Source of the DNA: Bacteroides clarus YIT 12056
GTDB lineage: Bacteria > Bacteroidota > Bacteroidia > Bacteroidales > Bacteroidaceae
Length of the DNA stretch: 64,000 nt
Reading direction: 5' to 3'
Assembly: GCF_900129655.1 (NCBI RefSeq)
Contig: NZ_FQWK01000002.1
Coordinates: 248,001-312,000, forward strand
Position 1 is the first letter of the stretch. Every line of letters starts with the position of its first letter. Shown piece by piece: positions 55,082 through 63,555 of the stretch. The translations under genes were made by a program, and so were the position numbers. The notes under the pieces were generated by a model. It was not told the DNA's origin. It saw nothing but the letters and a program-made list of their open reading frames with translations, and searched no databases.

Positions 55082-56861
55082 TGTCAATGAACTCGGTAAG
55101 GTACAATACCTTACCGAAGTCCTCCCCCAAATACCGACTGATACAATCTTGTATAAGAAACTGACAGGACTTGGAGCGACTTACGGTGAAATCAAGGCTA
55201 AACGGAACTCCATTATCATAGAACCGAATGTACCTGTAATTATCGGTAAATGCAATGACCCTAAACACCGGAATGACAACCTGTTCGGAGTTTATGAAGG
55301 CATATATACAGATGACATCGTAAAATATTTAGAGAAAAGCGGTAAGAAATACTATAAGATACTAACTACCCCCGAAAGTTTTCAGAAGGTTAAGGCTGCC
55401 TTTGAGGATATGGAGACTGATATGTACAGTACCTGTTTTCTTCTTTTTGATGAATGCCATAAACTTGTAAAAGATATGGATTATCGAAGTGATATAATAT
55501 TTCCGTTGAATGATTTCTTCCGTTTTGAACATAAAGCACTGGTTTCCGCAACACCGATACCGTTGCATGACCCCCGTTTCAAGGAACAGCATTTCCAAAC
55601 AATAGAGGTACAGCCCTCTTTCGACTATAAGAAAGAACTATGGATATATCATACCAACAATACACTGCAAACGCTGAAACTCCAGCTTGACACATTGGAA
55701 TACGACCCAGTTCCTGTTTGTATATTTATAAACTCAACGGATATAGTCCATTCCGTTATGAGGCAGCTAAATTTATTGGAGTGCTCTGCGGTGTTCTGTG
55801 CTTCCAAGAGTGTAGACAAACTGAAAAAAGACAAATTTAAAAATGCTTACGAGCAGTGGAAAGCAGACAGGATGAAGAAATACAATTTCTTTACAAGCCG
55901 TTTTTTTAATGCTGTGGATATGGAATTGGAAGAAAAACCTCATGTAATAATGCTGACCGATGTCTTCTTTGCGGAACACACCATGATAGACCCGCATACG
56001 GATGCCATTCAGATAATCGGACGTTTCAGAAATGGTATATCTTCTGTCACGCATATAAGCAATACCAACAACGGATTACCACAGCGGACAAAGGAAGAGA
56101 TAAAAGGCTATCTCGTCTGTTGCAAGGAGATATATAAAACAATGAAGAACTTTTATAACTGCGCCACAGACAGGGCTTCCCGCGAAGCATATCATGCCGC
56201 ACTGGAAAGCCTTCCCTTCAACCGTATGCTTGACAGGGACGGTAAAGAGAACTGGTTTGCAATGGATAACTACATGGATGAGGAACTTATAAAGGGTTAC
56301 TATCATGAAGAAGCTACCCTTTATGACGCATACAATAATTGTACTTCGTTCACCGTATATAAAAAAGGCTTCTATTATTCCGTAGGGGACTGCGAACGTC
56401 TGAAAAGGGAGAACAAGTCGGTATCACTTAAGGAGAAACGTAGGGAAATTGTCCGACAGTTGGAGATGCTTGGAGAATGCGTCACCGAAATGGAACTGGA
56501 ATATAAGAGGGACTTGATTGCGGCTGACCCGTTTATCGTCGATGCTTACGATACAGTGGGCAAGGCTGTCATTGAACAACTGAACTATTCCAAAAAGAGG
56601 ATTACGGAAGCCATGATACAGAAACAATACCATGAAAAAGCGACAGGAACGGAAGTCATACGTCTAATGAAGAATTCCTTCCAAGTAGGCAGCAAGTATT
56701 CCCGTAAATATATAAAAAAGGAAATCCTGCGGATTTATGACCTGTTACAGATATATCCCCCGAAAGCCGTTACAAGTAAAACAATATGCGACTTTTTTAC
56801 GGTATCCGACTGCAAGGTTGGAGGAGACAGAGGATATTTGCTCATCAGTGAAATTATATAA
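55059..56861 (+). CDS. SF2 helicase-like ATPase with altered Walker A
   Basis: The 600-residue protein has SF2 landmarks in order: a P-loop-position motif TGLGATYGE (36-44), the DExH box FDECH (130-134), SATP (163-166) and QIIGRFRN (318-325, motif VI-like). The usual Walker A Lys-Ser/Thr (GKT/S) is replaced by ATYGE, so ATP hydrolysis is doubtful or unusual. The C-terminal 250 residues are helical and unrecognised. A role in element replication is likely but not shown. Confidence 0.8.
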   Translation: MTKTINISVNELGKVQYLTEVLPQIPTDTILYKKLTGLGATYGEIKAKRNSIIIEPNVPVIIGKCNDPKHRNDNLFGVYEGIYTDDIVKYLEKSGKKYYKILTTPESFQKVKAAFEDMETDMYSTCFLLFDECHKLVKDMDYRSDIIFPLNDFFRFEHKALVSATPIPLHDPRFKEQHFQTIEVQPSFDYKKELWIYHTNNTLQTLKLQLDTLEYDPVPVCIFINSTDIVHSVMRQLNLLECSAVFCASKSVDKLKKDKFKNAYEQWKADRMKKYNFFTSRFFNAVDMELEEKPHVIMLTDVFFAEHTMIDPHTDAIQIIGRFRNGISSVTHISNTNNGLPQRTKEEIKGYLVCCKEIYKTMKNFYNCATDRASREAYHAALESLPFNRMLDRDGKENWFAMDNYMDEELIKGYYHEEATLYDAYNNCTSFTVYKKGFYYSVGDCERLKRENKSVSLKEKRREIVRQLEMLGECVTEMELEYKRDLIAADPFIVDAYDTVGKAVIEQLNYSKKRITEAMIQKQYHEKATGTEVIRLMKNSFQVGSKYSRKYIKKEILRIYDLLQIYPPKAVTSKTICDFFTVSDCKVGGDRGYLLISEII

Positions 56862-57028
56862 GGACAAGGACATTTTTTTGAAGAAAACACTTTTATAGTC
56901 CCCGACCAAAAAATGTCCCACACTCCTAACCTTTAAAGCTAAAGCATGGTTTGGTTGCAGAAAAGAGGGTTTCTTCAAAAGGAATTATCCGAAAAAGGTC
57001 GGATTTATATCGTTTGCAAGCCTGCGGT

Positions 57029-57829
57029 TTATAACAGCACAGGCGGATATTCCTTTTGTGGCTTTTCCGCAATGTCCACATTCAATACTTTTGCAAGATA
57101 TGTCCAAGTGCAATTTGTGCCTTTGGGTATTCTCTTCCTCTTTAAAGCATCGACCATATAGTCGGAACTGCCGCTAAAGTGGTATATCATCTTCCATACG
57201 GAAGGTCTGTCATAGGCGGGCGGTATCAGTCCTTGCTGGCACAGGTAGTTACGAACGGAAATATAGAAAGCGTCTTTCCCCGTCTTTGCCAAATCTACAA
57301 TAAAGAGCCTTGTGTCTGTAAGTGTGTAACCGTTTTCTTCCTCACGCAGCAATTGTAATCTGGTACATAAGGCAAGATAGGCATTTATTGTAGGTCGGGA
57401 GATATGAAGCAGCTTGCTGATTGCAGATTTGCCATACCCTGTATAGTTTGTGTTACTCAGACATATACATTTCAGCAGTATAAGGAAACCTTTCAATTTA
57501 TTCGGTATGTCTGCATGTAATAAATCTGTACTGATACGTACCCATTCCGTAGCTGGTTTATAAAGATGATAGGTACAGGTGTCAAAATATCCCTTGTTAC
57601 CCGTATGATGCTGTTTGTCTTTGTAAAGGATTAGTTCTTTGGATATTAGTGTTTTAATGTGCGTTGATATGTATTCCTTATTTATGCCTGTAAGTTCCGA
57701 AAGTGTGTCAAGCCTTACATGGGATACGTATGTATTGTAATCTGATTTTGTCAACAAACAAAAATAGGTATATGCTTCATTGGCTGTAAGCCCCAGTATC
57801 TTTTTCTTCGGTATTAGTACGTACCCCAT
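57029..57829 (-). CDS. Winged-helix replication/regulation protein
   Basis: The 266-residue protein starts at MGYVLIPKKKILGLTANEAY (57829). Two helix-turn-helix-like regions appear: LDTLSELTGINKEYISTHIK near 45-65 and SAISKLLHISRPTINAYL near 138-155. Such double-wHTH proteins include plasmid and element replication initiators. It is transcribed toward the helicase gene and lies downstream of two small genes on the same strand. The ori-like region at 58412-58890 is nearby, which supports an initiator role by context. Confidence 0.65.
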   Translation of the reverse strand: MGYVLIPKKKILGLTANEAYTYFCLLTKSDYNTYVSHVRLDTLSELTGINKEYISTHIKTLISKELILYKDKQHHTGNKGYFDTCTYHLYKPATEWVRISTDLLHADIPNKLKGFLILLKCICLSNTNYTGYGKSAISKLLHISRPTINAYLALCTRLQLLREEENGYTLTDTRLFIVDLAKTGKDAFYISVRNYLCQQGLIPPAYDRPSVWKMIYHFSGSSDYMVDALKRKRIPKGTNCTWTYLAKVLNVDIAEKPQKEYPPVLL

Positions 57830-57965
57830 AGTTTGCAAATGGTATATCGTTAACAAAAGAGAGCATCTGTTCCTTAAACATCCTGTTGAACCTTGAAGTG
57901 CCAAGAGCGATTTTGGCTTCTTTCCTGTTTCGATAGGTTTCTTTAGTCAGTCGGTTTATGTACAT
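57777..57965 (-). CDS. Small DNA-binding-like protein
   Basis: The 62-residue protein (MYINRLTKETYRNRKEAKIA) is basic and resembles short NUMOD/homeodomain-like modules found in mobile elements. Its end overlaps the winged-helix gene start by 53 bp in another frame. The pattern of basic residues and its place between two other minus-strand genes support it. Function is unknown. Confidence 0.5.
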   Translation of the reverse strand: MYINRLTKETYRNRKEAKIALGTSRFNRMFKEQMLSFVNDIPFANYGVRTNTEEKDTGAYSQ

Positions 57966-58039
57966 GGGATAGAAATTGAGATGAATACGTCATGCGGACT
58001 TCGGAAGAAGTCCATGCTTATTTGTTACTGTCTTTTTAA

Positions 58040-58285
58040 TTAATAGTATAGCGCACCATGTTTTTTTACATTACCGCACCTATGTTTTTTTACAAGGTTC
58101 TTTTGAGGGAGTAACTCCAGCTTTTCTGCCACTTTTGCCAATTGGCGGAGCAATTCGGGGGTAATTTCCTTCAATCGGTTTCTGTCTATCTTTATAGTAT
58201 GGGTGTTGTAGATGATATGCTCCACCGTATCGTCCGTAATGGTTATATTGGCATCGGGGGCTGTGTAAATGGTTGCTTCGTTCAT
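58040..58285 (-). CDS. Small unknown element protein
   Basis: The 81-residue protein starts MNEATIYTAPDANITITDDT and has a helical middle (LKEITPELLRQLAKVAEKLE) and a basic C-terminus (KKHRCGNVKKHG). No family is recognised. It is the first gene of a three-gene minus-strand group ending with the winged-helix protein, and starts just beside the ori-like region. Confidence 0.6.
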   Translation of the reverse strand: MNEATIYTAPDANITITDDTVEHIIYNTHTIKIDRNRLKEITPELLRQLAKVAEKLELLPQKNLVKKHRCGNVKKHGALYY

Positions 58286-58358
58286 AGATAATTGTGATTT
58301 AATGATTTAAAAATAAGATTATCTGATTTTTACTTGGATACAGGTTTTAGAGGGATGA

Positions 58359-58411
58359 TAAAAAGCCGCACAAGAGTAGACGTCTAATCATACTCAAATG
58401 CGGCTTTTTTT
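58359..58411. terminator. Strong bidirectional hairpin
   Basis: GCCGCA (58365-58370) and TGCGGC (58399-58404) are flanked by A5 and T7. An inner GAGTA/TACTC stem encloses the palindrome TAGACGTCTA. It can end transcripts on either strand, including one leaving the origin-like region on the minus strand. Confidence 0.75.
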
Positions 58412-58890
58412 GTGTAAAGTCCATAATGCCTATTAGTACGTTGTATATAGCACCATTGATTTTTACACTGTTGGCAGATTTTTTATCAGCAGTGAAACGG
58501 ACAGGTCAAACTACAAATGAAACTATCAATAATAAATAGGAAGATTATACCATGAATAGAAAAATATTGTCCGTTTCATGGGGATATACAAAGATAGTCA
58601 TCTTTAATAAGGTAAAAAAACGAATGGCGGTTATCCTTTAAAATACGCATACACGCAGAAACGGGATTTGCACAATATCTCCATTTCTTCCACAGCCGTA
58701 AAAATACAGGGAAACACACACAATAAAGTACGGGTACTTGTATATAATCCCCCCCCTGCTCCTTTTCTTGAAGCTGGAATATATATCAGCTTGATTATCC
58801 ACAGGTTTACTGATTGAAAGTTACGCATATATGTGTTGAGTACGCTCTAACACCCCCTTAGAGTACTTGAAGATAAACGAAATGTTTATC
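58412..58890. other. Noncoding origin-like region
   Basis: About 480 bp without a convincing gene. It holds a perfect DnaA box TTATCCACA (58795-58803), an 11 bp inverted repeat TGAAACGGACA/TGTCCGTTTCA (58493-58503 and 58568-58578) and a small hairpin (about 58831-58852) followed by a GAGTAC direct repeat. The palindrome GATAAAC/GTTTATC (58872-58890) may be the operator of the next gene. Its position between a winged-helix protein and DUF3871 suits a replication origin. Confidence 0.5.
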
Positions 58891-58933
58891 ATTTCATTCT
58901 ATCAGTTTATAAACCATTTAAAATTAATTCATT

Positions 58934-59956
58934 ATGAACGATTTAGTAATTGGCGGTATGCCACAGGAAAGAAAGACGTTAAATTTGGGTGATTATGCGG
59001 AAGAAGCCGTTTTAATAACGGAAGAAGAACCTGCAAAACAGAAAAGACCGCTATTCATTGAAGCCAATACGGTTGACGTTACTATGGAGCATTTAAAGAA
59101 CGACTGCATTATCCCCGTATTTGCAAAGGATAATGAAGCCACCTTGTCCCACCCTGCATTTATAGAGACTGTGCAGGATGCCGCAAGCACATTCTTTCAA
59201 GGTGAAAAGATTGGATTACCCGATATAAGGGTGTCCCATGTAATTAAGGGAAGAATACCCGAAGCCATACACAAGCCAGCCAACCAACTGTTGGAAAGTG
59301 ACAAGACCATTTATTACGAAAGATGTGCCTTTGTGATAGAAATACCAACCGTTTATGAGACGGTAAACGGGAACAGGCTTACTTTGACCGTTGGCGGTGT
59401 TCGTGCCTATAATCACACTAACTTGTATAGCAAAAAAGGTATGGAACGGTTTAAGGTGTTTGTAGGCTTTATTTGTAAGGTATGTACAAACTTATGCGTA
59501 TCTACTGACGGCTATTTAAGCAATTTGGAAGTAACCAATACAAAAGACCTGTATAGGGATGTATTGGAAATGCTTCATGCCTACAATCCCGCAAAGCACA
59601 TACATCTGATGCAGAGTTTGGGCGATACCTTTATGAATGAGCACCAGTTTGCCACATTATTGGGTAAGATGCGTTTGTACCAGTGTTTACCACAAGGCTA
59701 TCAAAAGCGGTTGCCACGTATGCTACTTACAGATACACAGGTTAATGCAGTGGCTAAGGCATATATCAGTGATAATAATTTTGGCGGTTTGGGTAGTGAA
59801 TTGTCCATGTGGAAATTCTATAATCTGTTGACAGGAAGCAACAAAAGCAGTTATATAGACAGCTTTTTGGATAGGGCTTATAACGCTACGGAACTTGCAA
59901 CGGGGATAAATGCCGCTTTGCATGGTGAGGAACGTTACAGGTGGTTTATTGATTGA
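58934..59956 (+). CDS. DUF3871 family protein
   Basis: The 340-residue protein matches the DUF3871 family, which occurs in Bacteroides mobile elements. It has a conserved Gly/Asn-rich region (GVRAYNHTNLYSKKG) and cysteines in VGFICKVCTNLC. The overall layout resembles DUF932-like phage and plasmid proteins of unknown function. A palindrome upstream (58872-58890) may regulate it. A small membrane protein gene follows 66 bp downstream. Confidence 0.8.
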   Translation: MNDLVIGGMPQERKTLNLGDYAEEAVLITEEEPAKQKRPLFIEANTVDVTMEHLKNDCIIPVFAKDNEATLSHPAFIETVQDAASTFFQGEKIGLPDIRVSHVIKGRIPEAIHKPANQLLESDKTIYYERCAFVIEIPTVYETVNGNRLTLTVGGVRAYNHTNLYSKKGMERFKVFVGFICKVCTNLCVSTDGYLSNLEVTNTKDLYRDVLEMLHAYNPAKHIHLMQSLGDTFMNEHQFATLLGKMRLYQCLPQGYQKRLPRMLLTDTQVNAVAKAYISDNNFGGLGSELSMWKFYNLLTGSNKSSYIDSFLDRAYNATELATGINAALHGEERYRWFID

Positions 59957-60022
59957 GTGAACGGGAGAATATTCTTTTAAACGGGTATTCTCCTTTTTAT
60001 TAACTATTTAAAGAAGAAAATT

Positions 60023-60229
60023 ATGTTCTATAAAAGATTGCTTGTTTGGCTGTTTTGGTTAATTGTCTCACTTTTTACAGGCTGTGTGCCTATCATATTG
60101 TTTGTACTGTTCTATTTACCTATAAGACATTGGAGTATTGAGAAAAGCGAACGTGCAGCGGAAAAAGAAATGAGGAGACAGCATAGGTATTATAGCGGAA
60201 TACGCAGGAACAAGGAGCGTAACGCATAG
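60023..60229 (+). CDS. Small membrane protein
   Basis: The 68-residue protein has one long or two short hydrophobic segments (about 8-37) and a basic C-terminal tail (RAAEKEMRRQHRYY). It is probably in the inner membrane. It follows DUF3871 and is separated from the resolvase gene by a hairpin. Function is unknown. Confidence 0.6.
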   Translation: MFYKRLLVWLFWLIVSLFTGCVPIILFVLFYLPIRHWSIEKSERAAEKEMRRQHRYYSGIRRNKERNA

Positions 60230-60244
60230 AAATGTAATCAAAAG

Positions 60245-60294
60245 GAAGTTGTGTTCAAATAAATCTGCAAAGACGGTTTGAACACACTTCTTTC
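60245..60294 (+). terminator. Hairpin between membrane protein and resolvase genes
   Basis: GAAGTTGTGTTCAAA and TTTGAACACACTTC arms (60245-60290) precede a short T-run. Confidence 0.6.
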
Positions 60295-60320
60295 TGTTAT
60301 CAACCAATTCAAAGAATAAT

Positions 60321-60959
60321 ATGAAAACAAAAGCAGTAATTTATGCACGTGTTTCGTCTGCAAATGACAGACAGGACACAACAAGGCAGATAGAAGATTT
60401 AAAGAGATATGCCGTATTGCAGGATATAGAGATAGTGCGAATATTCCAAGAACATATCAGCGGAGCAAAGAAGATTGAGGAAAGGCAGGTACTTGCGGAA
60501 TGTTTGGAATACTGCACTAAAGAGAACGTTAACTACCTGTTGTTATCCGAACTTTCAAGACTGGGAAGAAGTACATTGCAGGTTCTTCGCTCTTTGGAGA
60601 TACTGCATGAGGCAAAGGTATCCGTTTACATACAGAACTTGGGGTTATACACATTGCAGCCAAACGGAGAGGTAAACCCGATTGCTTCGATTATGGTTAC
60701 TGTACTTGCTGAAATGGCTAACATAGAACGGGCAAATATTACCTACCGTTTAAATAGTGGAAGGGCAAACTACATTGCCAAAGGCGGCAGACTGGGAAGA
60801 AAGCAGGGAAGTGTCAAGACAGAGGAGAAGAAAAGGGAGGAATACAGGGAAACGATAGCTTTACTAAAGAAAGGTTATTCAGTGAGGAATATTGCCAAAT
60901 TACAGGGTATAGGCGTTTCAACAGTTCAAAGAGTTAAAAATCTGTTTATAAGAATGTAA
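60321..60959 (+). CDS. Serine recombinase (resolvase/invertase family)
   Basis: The 212-residue protein has the resolvase catalytic domain with nucleophile Ser12 in YARVSS and the conserved SRLGR. The C-terminal helix-turn-helix reads YSVRNIAKLQGIGVSTVQRV. Length fits small resolvases/invertases. It could resolve multimers or switch a DNA segment in the element. Target repeats are not identified. It is separate from the tyrosine integrase. Confidence 0.9.
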   Translation: MKTKAVIYARVSSANDRQDTTRQIEDLKRYAVLQDIEIVRIFQEHISGAKKIEERQVLAECLEYCTKENVNYLLLSELSRLGRSTLQVLRSLEILHEAKVSVYIQNLGLYTLQPNGEVNPIASIMVTVLAEMANIERANITYRLNSGRANYIAKGGRLGRKQGSVKTEEKKREEYRETIALLKKGYSVRNIAKLQGIGVSTVQRVKNLFIRM

Positions 60960-60995
60960 ATATCAATAGTAATCCGCTTTTAATAAACAATAGTT

Positions 60996-61026
60996 CTTGT
61001 TAATCAAACGTAAAATTGTAACTTTG
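60996..61026 (+). promoter_or_regulatory. Promoter of the structured RNA locus
   Basis: CTTG (60996-60999), 19 bp, then TAACTTTG (61019-61026), which matches TAnnTTTG perfectly. Confidence 0.7.
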
Positions 61027-61032
61027 CAGCAA

Positions 61033-61290
61033 TTTCAGACACTTAATGAATTAAGGCTGAAAGGACATAGTTAACAAAGAGCGTTTGACATATTATCCTT
61101 GTTCAGAAAATCGCCAAATTAATGAACAACTCAAGGATGATAGACAAGAATGCTCATGTCAATGTTATATATTCACTTGAACAAGTGAACTATATATCGT
61201 TTGGCGTGGGCATTGTTTATTATTTGAGTTGTGGGTGTTTGGCGATACCTCTGAACAGATAATATTCAATGTTCCCACGCTTCTTTTTTG
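61033..61290 (+). ncRNA. Putative structured noncoding RNA of the element
   Basis: No ORF fits, yet nested complementarity spans the region. A 5' hairpin (61033-61062) is followed by a long stem: TATTATC 61091-61097/61258-61264, GTTCAGA 61101-61107/61250-61256, ATCGCCAAA 61110-61118/61238-61246, ACAACTCAA 61126-61134/61224-61232, and an apical TTCACTTG 61172-61179/61182-61189. An alternative 3' hairpin, GCGTGGG 61204-61210 with CCCACGC 61274-61280, ends in a T-run like a terminator. The two folds exclude each other in part. Promoter and terminator support a transcript of about 255 nt. Confidence 0.6.
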
Positions 61291-61493
61291 TATAACAGCC
61301 AGTAGGGAACACTGACTACAATACATATCGCCAAGAAACAGACAGTACTATTTTCTAATGTAGCTAATTATTAAAATGGTGTGCAGCTATTGCTGTGTTT
61401 TTGAATTATCTAAATTTTTAATAACCTACTATCTAAAGAATAATACATAATTTGAATTACGAATATCTATTTACTAAATTAATAAAAAACATT

Positions 61494-62603
61494 ATGAAAT
61501 ACGCAATTGGATATTTAGTCATTTTATTTACTATTTTCGCTTGTAGTAATGAGAGTGTAAGCGTAAATGAAGTTGCAATAGGAATTATTGAAAAAAGTTC
61601 AGTGATACCTTTGCTGGAATATAAATTTGATGATATAAACGGATTTGAATTGGGCTCTGATTTTGAAGAACTATATGCAAAAAGACAAATTGATTACGGA
61701 AATGATTGTACTCTATCTTTACGTAATGGAAACTTAAAACTTAGATATACTGAGAGTACTCCTAATGAGATAAGTACAAAGGTCGAAAACATATATACTA
61801 ACATGGTAAATAAAGTTATAAGAAAGGATGTTCTAGGTACTTTGGGAGTGAAGATAGAAACTATTGATAAACAATTTGTATATATTGGTGGAATAAAAAA
61901 TAATAATTTATGGTTTGGTCTGTTTAATAACAAAACGAAAGAGAAAGTTAAAGAATGGAAAGATAATAGTGAGTTTAAACGCGTAGTCTCTACCAATACT
62001 GGTTATGGGAATTACAAAGACGTTCATATTGATTATCTTCAACAGACTGATAATTTTCAAACAGAAAATGGGTTATGTTTACTTTTATATCCTAAAAATC
62101 ATAAAGTTGTTTTCATTAATGATAATGAAATCAGTTCATCATCTTTGACTCCACGTGATAAAGTTTGTTTAAAAACATGGTATAATAAATCAATATTGAT
62201 ACAGAGTGAGGAAGAATATTGTAAAAATGACTGTTTTATTTATGACAAAGGAGGTAAATTAATTACATCTTTCCATAATCCAAACGCTTTTGATCAGTTT
62301 GACTCAGAGGCTTGGTATCCATGTTCTTATACAGAAGTAATAGGTGTTGGACTTAATCACTATTGGGGAAATATTCTAAGAGTAGCCTTAGATTCCCAAG
62401 TATGGGAACAAATTATATGGTCAACTCAAATTGATCCTTTTTTAAGTTTTGCATCATCTTATGATGTTAAAATATCATCAAAACTGATTTCTGTTAATGA
62501 TAATTTGTGGGAAATGGAATACGAAGGTGCTAAATATTCTGGTGATAAAATAAAAACTCATTTTATTATTAATATTGAAAATGGCAAAATAGAGTACCAA
62601 TAA
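61494..62603 (+). CDS. AT-rich lipoprotein of unknown function (cargo)
   Basis: The 369-residue protein starts MKYAIGYLVILFTIFAC (61494) with lipobox Cys17. Beta-rich, no known domain. Its codons are far more AT-rich than those of the host genes and of the other element genes, suggesting recent transfer. An upstream in-frame extension to 61452 would place residues before the signal peptide and is rejected. The structured RNA locus lies upstream and a terminator follows. Confidence 0.7.
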   Translation: MKYAIGYLVILFTIFACSNESVSVNEVAIGIIEKSSVIPLLEYKFDDINGFELGSDFEELYAKRQIDYGNDCTLSLRNGNLKLRYTESTPNEISTKVENIYTNMVNKVIRKDVLGTLGVKIETIDKQFVYIGGIKNNNLWFGLFNNKTKEKVKEWKDNSEFKRVVSTNTGYGNYKDVHIDYLQQTDNFQTENGLCLLLYPKNHKVVFINDNEISSSSLTPRDKVCLKTWYNKSILIQSEEEYCKNDCFIYDKGGKLITSFHNPNAFDQFDSEAWYPCSYTEVIGVGLNHYWGNILRVALDSQVWEQIIWSTQIDPFLSFASSYDVKISSKLISVNDNLWEMEYEGAKYSGDKIKTHFIINIENGKIEYQ

Positions 62604-62641
62604 AAAACAATATATGTAATCCGATAACAATCACATTAGCT

Positions 62642-62680
62642 AAGACAGTATTTGAAGCAATTCATCTACTGTCTTTTTAA
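62642..62680 (+). terminator. Terminator of the lipoprotein gene
   Basis: AAGACAGTA/TACTGTCTT arms (62642-62650 with 62667-62675) lead into TTT. Confidence 0.8.
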
Positions 62681-62697
62681 AATGTCACAACTAAATC

Positions 62698-62728
62698 ATT
62701 GTGATTTAAAAGGGAATAATTATCTTTG
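62698..62728 (+). promoter_or_regulatory. Promoter of the HEPN/MNT pair
   Basis: ATTG (62698-62701), 19 bp, then TATCTTTG (62721-62728), 17 bp before the start codon at 62746. Confidence 0.7.
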
Positions 62729-62745
62729 TATTAAACATATTAAGC

Positions 62746-63132
62746 ATGGATAGTAAAGTTACCTATTGGATTGAAATGTCAGATTATGACTTGGAAACAG
62801 CAGATGCGATGTTGCTTACAGGTCGTTATCTCTATGTGGGCTTCATGTGTCACCAAACGATAGAAAAAATACTCAAGGCATATTGGGCTAACTGTTTGAC
62901 AGAAGTACCTTTAAAGATACATTCACTATCCAGATTAGCAGAGAAAACAGAATTAGATAAAGAACTATCAGAAGAACAGTTGGATTTCATTGATAAACTT
63001 GAGCCTCTCAACATTGAAGCCCGTTATCCCTCTTATAAAGAAAGATTGATGAAAAGTCTGACTAAAGAATATTGCACAGGACTTTTAAGTCAAACTAAAG
63101 AATTACAGTCATGGATAAAGAACAAGCTATAG
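62746..63132 (+). CDS. HEPN domain protein
   Basis: The 128-residue helical protein is a HEPN domain of the COG2250/PF05168 type with the Cx-MCHQTIEKILKAYW core. The RNase motif R-x4-6-H, typical of toxic HEPN, is not visible; the equivalent C-terminal stretch reads ARYPSYKER. It overlaps the MNT gene by 22 bp. HEPN/MNT pairs act as toxin-antitoxin or defence systems; here the toxin activity is uncertain. Confidence 0.88.
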   Translation: MDSKVTYWIEMSDYDLETADAMLLTGRYLYVGFMCHQTIEKILKAYWANCLTEVPLKIHSLSRLAEKTELDKELSEEQLDFIDKLEPLNIEARYPSYKERLMKSLTKEYCTGLLSQTKELQSWIKNKL

Positions 63133-63407
63133 CCCTCGCCAAACGATATAAAGAAATGGTAGCAGAGAAATTACCATTAAAGGCTCTCTACCTCTATGGC
63201 TCGTATAGTAAGGGGAATTACAGAGAGGATAGCGATATAGACATTGCCGTAGTAGTAGAGAGTTTGAACGACAATTATTTTGAAGACACCCCTCTATTAT
63301 GGAAACTTAGACGTAAGATAAGTAACCTTATAGAACCCGTCTTGCTTATAGAGGATATGAACAATCCTCTTTACTGCGACATTGCAAGAACGGGTATTCT
63401 TATCTAA
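63111..63407 (+). CDS. MNT-type nucleotidyltransferase
   Basis: The 98-residue minimal nucleotidyltransferase has GSYSKGNYREDSDIDI, the GS-x10-DxD core, with a third Asp probably in LIEDMN. In MNT/HEPN pairs it modifies and neutralises the HEPN partner by transferring nucleotides. It starts inside the HEPN gene and is the last gene before the right end of the element. Confidence 0.88.
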   Translation: MDKEQAIALAKRYKEMVAEKLPLKALYLYGSYSKGNYREDSDIDIAVVVESLNDNYFEDTPLLWKLRRKISNLIEPVLLIEDMNNPLYCDIARTGILI

Positions 63408-63489
63408 ATAAATGATACAAAATAAGAGAAGCAGTATTTAAAACAGATTATTAACATATTTATTAATCAATTCTTGGTATCATCCTAAA

Positions 63490-63509
63490 GTTAAACCAAA
63501 AGTTAAACC
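63490..63509 (+). promoter_or_regulatory. Putative arm-type integrase sites, right end
   Basis: GTTAAACC at 63490-63497 and 63502-63509, same word, orientation and 12 bp spacing as at 51792-51811. Confidence 0.65.
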
Positions 63510-63555
63510 GCAGAAACTCTAAAAATAATCAGTAAGAAAGATAACTATTGTAAAA

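Noticed and set aside
56946..57161. 71-codon plus-strand ORF between the helicase-like and winged-helix genes
   Set aside because: Half of it is antisense to the winged-helix gene and there is no promoter or recognisable content; left as unsupported.
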